From Streptomyces kurssanovii (GTDB lineage Bacteria; Actinomycetota; Actinomycetes; Streptomycetales; Streptomycetaceae): a DNA stretch of 64,000 bases. The position numbers and the translations under genes are program-made. Position 1 is the stretch's first letter; the number at the start of each line of letters is the position of its first letter. The notes under the pieces were generated by a model. That model did not search any database and was not told the origin of the DNA. It saw nothing but the letters and a program-made list of their open reading frames with translations. The DNA lies in the NCBI RefSeq assembly GCF_014649695.1, contig NZ_BMTN01000006.1:124001-188000 (forward strand), given 5' to 3'. Shown here one piece after another: positions 52,987-61,733 of this stretch.

Positions 52987-53829
52987 GGCGCCACCTCCGC
53001 GGTCGCCGCTGTGGCCGGGTCGGGCCGTTCGAGGCGTTCCGCCCTCGGCACTCCGACGACGCGGGCAGGCCCTGTGTCGCTTCCGCGGCCTCCTCTGTCC
53101 GCACGAACCAGCACGAGGCGCCCTCCCCGCTCCTGAGCGCCCGCCCGGTGCCCGGTGGGCCAGGGAGGCCGGGGCGGGCCGTGAGACCACCGCCAGGGCC
53201 GACGCCGGGGCCGGCGCGGCGTCCCGCACTGTGCCCCCAGGCACCGGCTCCCGTGCCGCGCGGCCTGCGGCGGTGTGTGGACCGGCGCCCCGCCCGACGA
53301 CGGCGCCGGGCGCGACCGTCTTCGGCACCGTTCCCACGGAGTCCTCGGCGAACGCGGCCGCCTCCGCGCTCAGTGTCAGGGCAAGCGCGCCAGGCCCGGG
53401 CGTGTCGGCTTCGACGCGTACGCGCCACAGGTCACCGGTCCGTGTAAGGGTGACCGCGGAGCCGCTCGGCGCCGCGGAGCGGGCGGCGGCGACCGCCGCG
53501 GCCCGCGGCTCCGACCGGGCCGCCGCGCGAGCACCGGCCCGCGCGGCGTCCACGCACTGGATCTGAGCCGAAGCCGCCATCAAGGCCCAGACCAGTCCCA
53601 TGGTGAACATCACCAGCGCAGGCACCGCGACGGCGGCCTCCGCCGTCACGGACCCCCGGTCCCCGAACCCTTTCCCGCTGCCTTCGCCTTGGGCATCGTC
53701 TCGGCCTGGGCCGCGTTCTGCGCCGAGACCTGAACCTGTGCCTGGACCTGACCGCGTGCCGGCCCCTGCGCCCGCGCCCGCACCCGCACCCGCACCCGCA
53801 CCCGCGAACGAGGCCTCAGAACTGCGCAT
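52621..53829 (-). CDS. TadE-like minor pilin; open frame continues without stop into the TadG-like protein
   Basis: From ATG 53829 the frame encodes 402 residues. An N-terminal Gly-Ala repeat (about 9-24) is encoded by a hexanucleotide repeat. A TadE domain follows (DRGSVTAEAAVAVPALVMFT, one TM helix, QCVDAARAGARAAARSEPRA), ending near AEAAAFAEDSVG. After that come ~130 Arg/Pro/Ala-rich residues that look like translated intergenic DNA, then the TadG-like sequence. TadE proteins normally end about there, so either a stop was lost and the two are fused, or a sequencing error removed it. An internal GTG start at 53649 is possible. Confidence 0.55.
   Translation of the reverse strand: MRSSEASFAGAGAGAGAGAGAGAGTRSGPGTGSGLGAERGPGRDDAQGEGSGKGFGDRGSVTAEAAVAVPALVMFTMGLVWALMAASAQIQCVDAARAGARAAARSEPRAAAVAAARSAAPSGSAVTLTRTGDLWRVRVEADTPGPGALALTLSAEAAAFAEDSVGTVPKTVAPGAVVGRGAGPHTAAGRAAREPVPGGTVRDAAPAPASALAVVSRPAPASLAHRAPGGRSGAGRAPRAGSCGQRRPRKRHRACPRRRSAEGGTPRTARPGHSGDRGGGAVSEDRGSATVWAAMATTVLCAVFAIILAMGQAVVARHRAGAAADLAALAAADNALRGTAEACASAGRVADAQGAQLVRCSVTGEIADVTAIARFGPYAPAVRARAGPPVTPVAPAQSGAAP
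53769..53810. repeat. Hexanucleotide repeat, seven units
   Basis: Seven tandem copies of CGCCCG/CACCCG (two then five) encode Gly-Ala repeats at the start of the TadE-like frame. Unit length is a multiple of three, so slippage changes length but not frame. Confidence 0.85.
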
Positions 53830-54016
53830 CGAGCGCCTTCCCGATCACGGCTTCCAAAGCTCCGGATACGGTGCCGCTGGTGACGATCTTGTAGAGGACC
53901 GCCGCGAACGCGCACGCGGCGATCGTTCCCATCGCGTACTCGGATGTGGTCATTCCGTCGTCGGTTCGCATCCTGTGCCGCAGCGCAGTCAGCCGAACCC
54001 GCATCGCTTGCCACAT
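53816..54016 (-). CDS. DUF4244 small Flp-pilin-like protein
   Basis: A 66-residue protein starting MWQAMRVRLTALRHRMRTDD. The motif DDGMTTSEYAMGTIAACAFA followed by a single hydrophobic helix and VIGKALDAQF is the DUF4244 pattern; the G-M-T-T-S-E-Y segment resembles a class III prepilin cleavage site (G/xxxxE). It is likely the major Flp-type pilin of the adjacent Tad system. It overlaps the TadE-like frame by 14 nt. Confidence 0.88.
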   Translation of the reverse strand: MWQAMRVRLTALRHRMRTDDGMTTSEYAMGTIAACAFAAVLYKIVTSGTVSGALEAVIGKALDAQF

Positions 54017-54068
54017 GTTGAACCCCCTGATGTCGAAATCGCTGTCTGTGTAGTCGAGTTGTCTGCCG

Positions 54069-54857
54069 TCAGTTGCCGTGCAGAAGTCCGCCCGCCAGCC
54101 CGATCACGACGGGCGCCACGCCGACCGCGAGGAAGGCGGGCAGGAAGCACAGCCCCACCGGCGCCGTGATCAGCACCTGCGCCCTGCGTCCCCGGCCGGC
54201 CACGGCGCGGGCACGTTCGGCACGGAATCGCTCCGCGAGCCGGGACACCGGATCCGCGGCCGGCGCTCCGGTGGAGTCGGCCCGCTCCAAGCAGCGAGCC
54301 AGCTGCTCCGCGCCCGGTATCTCGCCGAAGCAGCCCCACGCGGGTGCCGGTTCGGCACCGAGCCGCAGCTGCGCGGCAGTCCGTGCGAGGCGGACGCCGA
54401 CCGGGCCGCCCAGCGAGTCGCCGACCGCCTCCGCCGCCTCCCGCGGACCTGCTCCGGCGGAGATGCACGCGGCCATCAGGTCCGCTGCCAGCGGCAGTTG
54501 GCGTGCCGCCTCCTTACGGGCGTCGGCCTCAGGCGGGCCGACGCCGGTCCGCTGCTGTCGGCCCCGCCGCCACCGGCACACTCCCAAGCCGGCGGCAAGT
54601 CCCACTGCGCCGCCCGTGGGTCCGCCGATCAGGAACCAGCCGACAGCGGCTACGCCCAGCGGCGCCGCCCAGGGCTTGGCCCATCGCCCGACGTCGATTC
54701 GCCTGCGGCGGACTTCGGGCCCGTCCCTGAGCAAGGCCGCGCCCCTCGCGCGCGCCTTGCCTTCACGCCGCTTCGCCGCCGCAAGGGAGGCAAGGCACAC
54801 CACAGCGGCGAGGACTGCCACCGTCGTCCCCAGCCTGTGGACGACCTCGCCGCTCAC
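54069..54857 (-). CDS. TadC-like type II secretion system F-family protein
   Basis: A 262-residue membrane protein from GTG 54857 (VSGEVVHRLGTTVAVLAAVV), overlapping the TadB-like stop by GTGA. The T2SSF segment RQLPLAADLMAACISAGAGP-REAAEAVGD and a C-terminal pair of TM helices (LITAPVGLCFLPAFLAVGVA) are clear. It forms the inner-membrane platform with the TadB-like protein. The open frame extends further upstream, but only as shadow. Confidence 0.86.
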   Translation of the reverse strand: MSGEVVHRLGTTVAVLAAVVCLASLAAAKRREGKARARGAALLRDGPEVRRRRIDVGRWAKPWAAPLGVAAVGWFLIGGPTGGAVGLAAGLGVCRWRRGRQQRTGVGPPEADARKEAARQLPLAADLMAACISAGAGPREAAEAVGDSLGGPVGVRLARTAAQLRLGAEPAPAWGCFGEIPGAEQLARCLERADSTGAPAADPVSRLAERFRAERARAVAGRGRRAQVLITAPVGLCFLPAFLAVGVAPVVIGLAGGLLHGN

Positions 54858-55708
54858 GTCTCTTCTCCGGCGCGTACGATCCGTCCGGCCCAGCACAGCC
54901 CCACCGTCTCCAGCAGCCCTCCGATCACCAGACAGGCGATGCCTGCCGGACTGTGGAACAGCACATGAAGCGGGTCCGCTCCGAGAGCCCAGCCCATGGC
55001 CAGACCCGCGACCGGCAGCAGCGCGAGCAGCACGATCGTCGACCAGGCGCCGGCCAACTGCGCTTTCAGTTCTTCCTGTTGATCCATCTCCGCGCGCAGG
55101 GCCGCTTCCAGCCGGTCCAGCCCGGCCGCCAGGCCGGCACCGCTGTCCACGGCGACCCGCCAGCACGCCGCCACCCCGGCCAGCCCTCCCGCGCCCGGCT
55201 GTCGTGCCGCCGTCCGCAATGCCTCGGGCACATCCCCGCCGAACCTGGCCGCCGCCAGCACCTCGGCCTCCGCGTCACCGAGGACGTCCGTCGCCCCCAC
55301 GGCGAAGAGCAGTGCCTGTGCCGGTTGCAGTCCCGCCCTCAGCTCCCCGGCCGTCGCCCCGCACAGACCGATGACGCCCTGCGCCCGCCGGTCCTCGTCC
55401 CTCCTGCGTTCACGGGCCCGCAGCCACCGCCGCACCAACGGCACGGCGACAGCTCCCGCTACGAGCGGCAGCGGAGATTCGCCGGCGACGGCCGCCGCCG
55501 CTCCCGCGGGCAGGCACCACCACTCCTTGCGGAACCTGATCACCGGCAGCAGCCGCTCCCACGACCACCAAGGCGGCAGCACCACCGCCCCCTGGCCCGC
55601 GAACATCAGCCGCGCCCTTCGCGACGCCTGCTCCTGCCCGCCGGTCAGCAGCCAGGCGGCCGCGATCAGGCACAGCGCCGCCGCGCACATCGACTGGACG
55701 ACCGTCAC
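54854..55708 (-). CDS. TadB-like type II secretion system F-family protein
   Basis: A 284-residue protein starting MTVVQSMCAAALCLIAAAWL. The T2SSF core (GLCGATAGELRAGLQPAQAL, AGLAAGLDRLEAALRAEMDQ) is followed by two C-terminal TM helices. Its ATG overlaps the tadA-like stop by 4 nt. Confidence 0.87.
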   Translation of the reverse strand: MTVVQSMCAAALCLIAAAWLLTGGQEQASRRARLMFAGQGAVVLPPWWSWERLLPVIRFRKEWWCLPAGAAAAVAGESPLPLVAGAVAVPLVRRWLRARERRRDEDRRAQGVIGLCGATAGELRAGLQPAQALLFAVGATDVLGDAEAEVLAAARFGGDVPEALRTAARQPGAGGLAGVAACWRVAVDSGAGLAAGLDRLEAALRAEMDQQEELKAQLAGAWSTIVLLALLPVAGLAMGWALGADPLHVLFHSPAGIACLVIGGLLETVGLCWAGRIVRAGEET

Positions 55709-56853
55709 AGCGCATCACCGACCAGGATCCGCAGCCGCTCCCAGCCGGCCTCCGCCGCGAACGCCCCCTTGGCCCATCTCAGGGCCGGCACCGTCACCAC
55801 CAGTCCCGCCGCGTCCCGCTCCAGCACGTGGATCTCCGCCAGCCGCCGCCTGCCTGCCCCGTCCCGCACAAGGTGGATCACGACCGCGAGGGCAGCGGCC
55901 AACTGGCTGTGCAGCGCGGCCCGGTCGAGTCCGGCCGCGGTGCCCAGCGCCTCGAGCCGAGCCGGCACGTCCGCCGCCGCGTTCGCATGGACAGTGCCGC
56001 AACCGCCTTCGTGGCCTGTATTGAGGGCCGCCAAGAGCTCGGTCACCTCCGCTCCCCGGACCTCACCGACGACCAGCCGGTCGGGGCGCATGCGCAGCGC
56101 CTGCCTCACGAGGTCCCGCAGGGTCACGCGTCCCGCGCCCTCCTGGTTAGCCGTGCGCGACTCCAGCCGCACCACATGCGGATGCTCAGGTCTCAATTCG
56201 GCCGAGTCCTCGGCCAGGACGATGCGCTCCCGCTCCCCGACCATCCCCAGCAGGGTGCTCAGCAGCGTCGTCTTCCCCGAACCGGTCCCGCCGCTGATCA
56301 GGAACGAGAGCCGGGCCTCGATCAGCGCCCGCAGCAGCCTGTCCCCGCCGGGTGGCACCGTGCCCGCGGTGACCAACTCTCCGACGGAGAAGGCACGGGG
56401 CCGGACGACGCGCAGTGAAAGGCACGTCGAGCCGACGGCCACGGGAGGGATCACGGCATGCATCCGTGTCCCGTCGGGCAGACGGGCGTCCACCCATGGG
56501 CGGGCGTCGTCCAGCCGCCGCTCGGCCACTGCCGCGAGCCGCTGGGCCAGTCTGCGCACCGACGCCGCGTCCGCGAACGTCACCTCGGTGAGCTCCAGGC
56601 CCCTGCCCCGGTCCACCCATACCCGGTCGGGCGCGGAAACCAGCACGTCCGTGACCGACGGGTCGGCCAGCAGCGGTTCCAGTGGTCCCGTGCCCACCAG
56701 TTCACAGCGCAGCCGCTCCGTTCCGCCCAGCACTTCGGCGTCGCCCAACAGCCTGCCCTGCGCCCGCAGGGCCGCGGCCACGCGGGCCGGTGTGGGCTCC
56801 GCGCCGCTCTCCGCGAGGCGCTGCCGTACGGCCTCCAGCAGTCCGGAGCTCAT
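55705..56853 (-). CDS. TadA-like type II/IV secretion ATPase
   Basis: A 382-residue CpaF/TadA ATPase starting MSSGLLEAVRQRLAESGAEP. Walker A is ISGGTGSGKTTLLSTLLG, the Asp box is RIVLAEDSAELRP, Walker B is MRPDRLVVGEVRGAEVTELL, and the His box is NTGHEGGCGTVHAN. It powers Flp pilus assembly or secretion. It overlaps the upstream ssd-like gene by ATGA. Confidence 0.93.
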   Translation of the reverse strand: MSSGLLEAVRQRLAESGAEPTPARVAAALRAQGRLLGDAEVLGGTERLRCELVGTGPLEPLLADPSVTDVLVSAPDRVWVDRGRGLELTEVTFADAASVRRLAQRLAAVAERRLDDARPWVDARLPDGTRMHAVIPPVAVGSTCLSLRVVRPRAFSVGELVTAGTVPPGGDRLLRALIEARLSFLISGGTGSGKTTLLSTLLGMVGERERIVLAEDSAELRPEHPHVVRLESRTANQEGAGRVTLRDLVRQALRMRPDRLVVGEVRGAEVTELLAALNTGHEGGCGTVHANAAADVPARLEALGTAAGLDRAALHSQLAAALAVVIHLVRDGAGRRRLAEIHVLERDAAGLVVTVPALRWAKGAFAAEAGWERLRILVGDAL

Positions 56854-57962
56854 GCGACGCCCTCCCCCACCAGCGCCCGCTCCCAGAAGGCGGTGCAGAA
56901 CCTGGCCAGCGGTCCACGGCCGCTGCCGCCCGGTGGCGCTCCGGCGGTCCGCGCGGCCGACAGTCCGGGCTCTGTCGGGAGTTCACCGGCGAGCGGCAGT
57001 CCGAGGGCGGCCGCCACCCACTGCTCGTCCAACCCTGGCGCGTAAGGGCCGCGACACACCACCCGCAGGTCCGCCAGGACCATGCCCACGGCCGAGGCCA
57101 CCCTGTTCGCGGCGGCGACCGCTCGCAGCTCACCCGGAACGACGAGCAGCCCCAGATCGAGCTGTGCCAAGGCCTCCGCCGCGCCCTCGTCGACACGCCG
57201 GGGCAGGTCGACGACCACCACTCCACCCCGTCGGCGGGCGGCCGCGAGGACGGACCTCATCGCCTCCGGGGGGATGACGACGGAATCGCCGCGGTCCCAG
57301 CTGAGCACGCGCAGCGCATGCAGCTCGGGCAGCGACTCCTCCAGCGCACCACCGGCGACACGGCCCTTCGAAGCGGCGAAATCCGGCCATCGCCTGCCTT
57401 CCGTGTGCTCGCCTCCGAGCAGCACGTCCAGTCCTCCGCCGAGCGGGTCGCCGTCGACCAGCATCGTGCGCCGCCCGCTGCGGGCGGCGGTCACCGCGAG
57501 AGCGGTGGCCAGGGTCGAAGCCCCTGCGCCGCCACGGCCGCCGATCACTCCCACGGTCAGCGCCGGACGCCCGACGCCTTCGACGACGTCCGCGATCCGG
57601 TCGACCAGCCAGCTCTCCGCGTCGGGGAGCCGCAGCACGCAGTCCGCCCCGATCTCCACGGCTCGCCGCCAGACGTCGGGGTCGTCCTGGTCCCTGCCCA
57701 CGAGGAACACCCCGCGCCTGCGCGCGGCCCCGCGGCAGCGCACGGCGGCATCGTCGCCGACGAGGACGAGCGGCGCCTCTTCCCAGCCGCCCTTGCGCTC
57801 CGGAAGCGAATGGTGGACTTCCGGCTCAGCACCCGCCGCGGCGCACAGCCGCAGCAGATCGTCGAGCAGCTCCATGTCCTCGGTGACGATCAGGGGCCCG
57901 CCAGGCCGCTCCTCCGCGGCGCGCGGGCGGTTCGATGTGATGGATCCGGCCACGATCTCCAC
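56850..57962 (-). CDS. Ssd/CpaE-like septum-site-determining ParA/MinD-family protein
   Basis: A 370-residue protein starting MEIVAGSITSNRPRAAEERP. An N-terminal receiver-like domain (about 15-135) precedes a deviant-Walker ATPase (GVIGGRGGAGASTLATALAV, where the usual Lys is replaced by Ala/Ser, then DPLGGGLDVLLGGEH). This is the CpaE/TadZ-type localiser that actinobacteria call Ssd, first gene of the Tad operon. Promoter elements should lie in the 525-nt gap upstream. Confidence 0.85.
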   Translation of the reverse strand: MEIVAGSITSNRPRAAEERPGGPLIVTEDMELLDDLLRLCAAAGAEPEVHHSLPERKGGWEEAPLVLVGDDAAVRCRGAARRRGVFLVGRDQDDPDVWRRAVEIGADCVLRLPDAESWLVDRIADVVEGVGRPALTVGVIGGRGGAGASTLATALAVTAARSGRRTMLVDGDPLGGGLDVLLGGEHTEGRRWPDFAASKGRVAGGALEESLPELHALRVLSWDRGDSVVIPPEAMRSVLAAARRRGGVVVVDLPRRVDEGAAEALAQLDLGLLVVPGELRAVAAANRVASAVGMVLADLRVVCRGPYAPGLDEQWVAAALGLPLAGELPTEPGLSAARTAGAPPGGSGRGPLARFCTAFWERALVGEGVA

Positions 57963-58079
57963 CCCTTCCCTCTGCGATCTCGCATCGCATCGAGATCCGT
58001 GATTCCTTCGGCCCGCGACTTACGCGGCTGGAATCACGGTGCGGCCCGGTGAAAAATCGTGTGGATCTTGCCGAAAAGC

Positions 58080-58088
58080 TGTGGACAA
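58080..58088 (-). promoter_or_regulatory. Perfect DnaA-box match
   Basis: TTGTCCACA on the minus strand, the Streptomyces DnaA-box consensus, 118 nt upstream of the ssd-like start. I saw only this one in the gap, so it is not an origin. A single box could arise by chance. Confidence 0.35.
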
Positions 58089-58317
58089 CTCGCCACTTGT
58101 GAATATCCCGGTAGCTCATACCGGTGAGTGCTTGAAGACTCATGGACAGATCTCCGAGCGTCTCTGCAGACTCATCGGAGGACTCTCGGAGAGCACTCCG
58201 TCGACTACGTTCGGTGACGAATCCGGGGGTGAGCCGTCCGGTGCCATCCGGACCCGTCGAAAGGCGAAGAGCGGCGCCTGAAGCGCGGGAGATCCGGGAA
58301 AACGTGCCCGGACATGC

Positions 58318-58352
58318 GACGACCCCCGCCGGGGGGGAGAGCGGGGGTCGTC
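58318..58352. terminator. Strong hairpin in the ssd/HAD intergenic region
   Basis: The perfect 12-bp arms GACGACCCCCGC and GCGGGGGTCGTC have an 11-nt G-rich loop. No gene ends nearby, so it may be a leader hairpin or attenuator for the HAD gene, not a true terminator. Confidence 0.5.
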
Positions 58353-58487
58353 TCTCCGGCCGACTCGGGGGGGGAGGAGCCGGACCGGGTTAGCACGGTC
58401 GCGAACGATCCGTGACTTCCATGGTGTACCCGAGAGCCTTCTCAGGCAAACCCACACGCCCGAGCCTACGCCGAATGGCGGGCACAT

Positions 58488-59336
58488 ATGCTCTGCCTCG
58501 TGGAAAACCACTCCTTGCCGCGCACAGCCGCCTTCTTTGACCTGGACAAGACGGTCATTGCGAAGTCATCGACTCTGACCTTCAGCAAGTCCTTCTACCA
58601 AGGCGGGCTGATCAACCGGCGCGCCGTACTGCGTACCGCCTATGCACAGTTCGTCTTTCTCGCCGGCGGTGCGGACCACGACCAGATGGAGCGGATGCGC
58701 GAGTACCTCTCCATGCTCTGCAAAGGCTGGAACGTCCAGCAGGTCAAGGAGATCGTCGCCGAGACGCTCCACGACCTCATCGACCCGATCATCTACGACG
58801 AGGCCGCCTCGCTCATCGAGGAACATCACGCCGCCGGCCGCGATGTGGTGATCGTCTCCACCTCCGGCGCCGAGGTCGTGGAGCCGATCGGCGAGTTGCT
58901 CGGCGCCGACCGTGTGGTGGCTACCCGCATGGTGGTCGGCGACGACGGCTGCTTCACCGGCGAGGTGGGCTACTACGCCTACGGGCCCACCAAGGCGGAG
59001 GCGATCCGGGAACTCGCCGAGTCCGAGGGGTACGACCTGGCGCGCAGTTACGCGTACAGCGACTCGGTCACCGACGTCCCCATGCTCGCGGCCGTGGGAC
59101 ATCCCTACGCGGTGAACCCGGGGCGCGGGCTGCGCCGTGAGGCGGTCCTGCGGGACTGGCCGATTCTCGACTTCCACCGCCCGGTGCGGCTGAAGCAGCG
59201 ACTGCCCGGCTTCTCGATGACGCCGCGGCCCGCACTGATCGCAATGGCCGCCGTCGGAGCGGCAGCGGCCACGGCCGGGCTCGTCTGGTACGCCAGCCGC
59301 CGACGGACCGCCGCCGCACAGGCTGCCGCCGGCTGA
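58488..59336 (+). CDS. HAD-IB family phosphatase with C-terminal membrane helix
   Basis: A 282-residue protein from ATG 58488; GTG 58500 (VENHSLPRTAAFFDLDKTVI) is the alternative. HAD motif I is FFDLDKTVIAKSS, motif II VVIVSTSGAEV, and motif IV SDSVTDVPMLAAVG, as in the SerB-like IB subfamily. The C-terminus has one hydrophobic helix (ALIAMAAVGAAAATAGLVWY) and a basic end, so it is probably membrane-attached. The substrate is unknown. Confidence 0.88.
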   Translation: MLCLVENHSLPRTAAFFDLDKTVIAKSSTLTFSKSFYQGGLINRRAVLRTAYAQFVFLAGGADHDQMERMREYLSMLCKGWNVQQVKEIVAETLHDLIDPIIYDEAASLIEEHHAAGRDVVIVSTSGAEVVEPIGELLGADRVVATRMVVGDDGCFTGEVGYYAYGPTKAEAIRELAESEGYDLARSYAYSDSVTDVPMLAAVGHPYAVNPGRGLRREAVLRDWPILDFHRPVRLKQRLPGFSMTPRPALIAMAAVGAAAATAGLVWYASRRRTAAAQAAAG

Positions 59337-59726
59337 CACCGACCGCCGCCCGGAGCCTCCGGGCGGCGCGGCCAACGCCGGCCGGCCAAGGATGATTCGG
59401 TTCGCCCGTATTTGAACCTAAAAGTAAAGAACTCCGGGCAGGCCTTTAACATCCGTGGCCGCAGTAGTACAAAGGAGTCACGGCCCGCGAGACCGAGGAC
59501 ATCCGAAAGGATCATCTGTAACGCAAAAGGCCCCACGGACCGAAGCATGAAAACTGAGCACCCACGCGACGTCGACCCGTCGATTACGGGCCAGCCGCAC
59601 CAGGTGACGGGCAAAGTTCCCGACCTGATGGGCAACATTTCGAGGACGCATGGTAACTCGGGGCTCATGCCAGCGGCGGTACCGGAAGCGGTACCGCCGC
59701 AACCCGTTGCAGGGTCCTTCCCCAGC
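59337..59726. other. 390-nt intergenic region, AT-richer centre
   Basis: It lies between the convergent HAD and Fic-like genes. The segment 59400-59560 is unusually A-rich for this genome. A plus-strand ATG at 59548 (MKTEHPRDVDPSITGQPH) opens a frame that continues antisense into the Fic-like gene, so I do not call it. A terminator hairpin closes the Fic-like gene at 59673-59700. Confidence 0.5.
59673..59700. terminator. Terminator of the Fic-like gene
   Basis: The 12-bp perfect arms GCGGCGGTACCG and CGGTACCGCCGC have a GAAG loop, 26 nt past the stop on the minus strand. Confidence 0.82.
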
Positions 59727-60557
59727 TCAGGCAGCGCCGCGCTGAAGCGCCTCGCACACCGCGGTCGACTCCCTGACGCCGAGCTCCACCGCGCGGCCGC
59801 AGTGGGCGATCCACGCGCCCAGCCCTTCCGGAGTTCCGGTCAGATACGCCTCGAAGGCGGCGACATAGGCGGCTCTGCCCTGCTCGGCGTGGCCCACCTC
59901 GGCCGGGCAGATCGACTTCGGGTCGAGCCCGCTGCCGACGAGCACGATCCGCTCGGCCGCCCTGGCGACCAGTCCGTTGCAGGAGCCGAACGGCCGCAGG
60001 GCCAGGAGCTCGCCGTGCACCACCGCTGCCGTCACGAGAGCAGGCGCTTCGGTGCCCGCGATGATCAGGTCCGCCAGGCCCTCAAGCCGGCCCGTCATCT
60101 CGGCGACGTCCGGCAGCGGCGCGTTGATCAGCGGCTCGTCCACCGTCTCGCCGGGCAGACGCGGCCGCCCGACGGCGTCGTCGTCGCCCGCGCGGCCGAC
60201 CGCGACCAGGTGCAGCCTGGCCAGGACGCGCAGCGGGGACTGTCGCCAGATGGAGAGCAGTTGTCCGGCTTCCGCCGTGAGCCGCAGGGCGGCGCCGACG
60301 GTGCGCGCCTCCGGCTCGCTGCCGAAGTCGGTACGCCTGCGCACCTCCTCCAGCGCCCAGTCCGCCCCGGACAACGCGGCGGAACCACGCGCTCCACGCA
60401 GGGCGGCCTCGGAAGTGATCTCGTTGCTGCGCCGGCGCATGACCCGGTGTCCGTAGACCCTGTCGACGGCCTTCCGCACGGAATCAACGGAGTCGGCAAC
60501 GCCCGGCAGGGCACCGAGGGCGGCGAGGGGATCGGCCGACGAGGCGTTCGTACTCAT
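59727..60557 (-). CDS. Fic-like protein with degenerate active-site motif
   Basis: A 276-residue helical protein starting MSTNASSADPLAALGALPGV. The region VVHGELLALRPFGSCNGLVARAAER aligns with the Fic core HPFxxGNGRxxR. Here the first His is replaced by Arg (RPFGSCNGLVAR) and the G-N-G-R loop reads S-C-N-G-L, so AMP-transfer activity is doubtful. A possible inhibitory-helix-like segment was not found. It is divergent from the CooC/MinD-like ATPase across about 100 nt. Confidence 0.75.
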   Translation of the reverse strand: MSTNASSADPLAALGALPGVADSVDSVRKAVDRVYGHRVMRRRSNEITSEAALRGARGSAALSGADWALEEVRRRTDFGSEPEARTVGAALRLTAEAGQLLSIWRQSPLRVLARLHLVAVGRAGDDDAVGRPRLPGETVDEPLINAPLPDVAEMTGRLEGLADLIIAGTEAPALVTAAVVHGELLALRPFGSCNGLVARAAERIVLVGSGLDPKSICPAEVGHAEQGRAAYVAAFEAYLTGTPEGLGAWIAHCGRAVELGVRESTAVCEALQRGAA

Positions 60558-60660
60558 AGGTAGCGAGGTTACGCGCGGGAGCGGGTCCGGCCCACCTTGG
60601 AGTGGCCTTCCTCACCCTTCAAGACAACATGAAGCAATCACTCCGCTACTCTAGGTGAAC

Positions 60661-61647
60661 ATGAAGATCGCTTTCGTAGGGAAGGGCGGCAGCGGCAAGA
60701 CGACCCTGTCCTCCCTCTTCATTCGTCACCTGGCCGCCAACGAGGCCCACGTCATCGCGGTGGACGCCGATATCAACCAGCATCTCGGGGCCGCCCTCGG
60801 TCTCGACGAGGCGGAGGCGGCGGCGCTGCCCGCGTTGGGCGCCCACCTGCCGCTGATCAAGGACTACCTGCGCGGCTCCAACCCCCGCATCGCCTCGGCC
60901 GACACGATGATCAAGACCACCCCTCCCGGCGAGGGCTCGCGGTTGTTGCGCGTCGTCGAGGACAACCCGGTGTACGACGCGTGCGCCCGCACCGTCCGGC
61001 TCGACGACGGCGACATCCGATTGATGGCGACCGGCCCCTTCACCGAGTCGGATCTCGGTGTCTCCTGCTACCACTCCAAGGTCGGAGCGGTCGAGCTCTG
61101 TCTGAACCACCTCGTGGACGGCCCCGAGGAGTACGTGGTGGTCGACATGACCGCCGGCTCCGACTCGTTCGCCTCCGGGATGTTCACCCGCTTCGACATG
61201 ACGTTCCTGGTGGCCGAGCCCACCCTCAAGGGCGTTTCCGTGTACCGCCAGTACAAGGAGTACGCCCGCGACTTCGGCGTGGCGCTGAAGGTCGTGGGCA
61301 ACAAGGTGCAGGGACCGGACGACACCGCGTTCCTCAGGGAGGAAGTGGGCGACGACCTGCTCGTCACCGTGGGGCACTCCAACTGGGTACGCGCCATGGA
61401 GAAGGGGCGTCCGCCCCGCTTCGAGCTGCTGGAGGCGGACAACCGCATGGCCCTGCAGAGCCTGCAGAACGCGGCGGAGGACTCGTACGCGGCCCGGGAC
61501 TGGGAGCGCTACACACGGCAGATGGTGCACTTCCATCTGAAGAACGCCGAGAACTGGGGCAATGCCAGGACCGGGGCCGACCTGGCGGCGCAGGTCGACC
61601 CCTCGTTCATGCTCGGCGAGCACATCCCCGTGGCGCAGCCCGGCTGA
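60661..61647 (+). CDS. CooC/MinD-like deviant-Walker ATPase
   Basis: A 328-residue ATPase starting MKIAFVGKGGSGKTTLSSLF; GTG 60655 would add two residues. The deviant Walker A GKGGSGKTT, DADINQHLG switch, VVVDMTAGSDSFASGMFTRF (Walker B-like) and GNKVQGPDD fit the SIMIBI group near CooC, which inserts metal into enzymes. No metalloenzyme gene is adjacent, so the target is unknown. It is widespread in actinobacteria. Confidence 0.87.
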   Translation: MKIAFVGKGGSGKTTLSSLFIRHLAANEAHVIAVDADINQHLGAALGLDEAEAAALPALGAHLPLIKDYLRGSNPRIASADTMIKTTPPGEGSRLLRVVEDNPVYDACARTVRLDDGDIRLMATGPFTESDLGVSCYHSKVGAVELCLNHLVDGPEEYVVVDMTAGSDSFASGMFTRFDMTFLVAEPTLKGVSVYRQYKEYARDFGVALKVVGNKVQGPDDTAFLREEVGDDLLVTVGHSNWVRAMEKGRPPRFELLEADNRMALQSLQNAAEDSYAARDWERYTRQMVHFHLKNAENWGNARTGADLAAQVDPSFMLGEHIPVAQPG

Positions 61648-61733
61648 GGCCGACGGCCGGTCCCGTCCCCGGAGTCCGGGGACGGGACCGGCCCCTGTCA
61701 GGCGCACGCGGCGTTCGGCGACGGCCGGCCCGC

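Larger units (their letters stand above)
57963..58487. promoter_or_regulatory. 525-nt divergent intergenic region (ssd-like / HAD gene)
   Basis: No supportable gene. It contains a perfect DnaA-box match (58080-58088), a small inverted repeat CCGGTA-GCTCA-TACCGG (58108-58124), a strong 12-bp hairpin (58318-58352) and a G-run at 58368. Promoters for the Tad operon (minus) and the HAD gene (plus) must be here. Confidence 0.6.

Noticed and set aside
57963-58487. Chromosomal or plasmid replication origin
   Set aside because: Only one perfect DnaA box, no cluster of boxes, no dnaA or dnaN nearby.
59412-60563. Plus-strand 383-codon open frame across the Fic-like gene
   Set aside because: TTG start without RBS, low-complexity product, antisense to a protein with recognisable Fic-core sequence.
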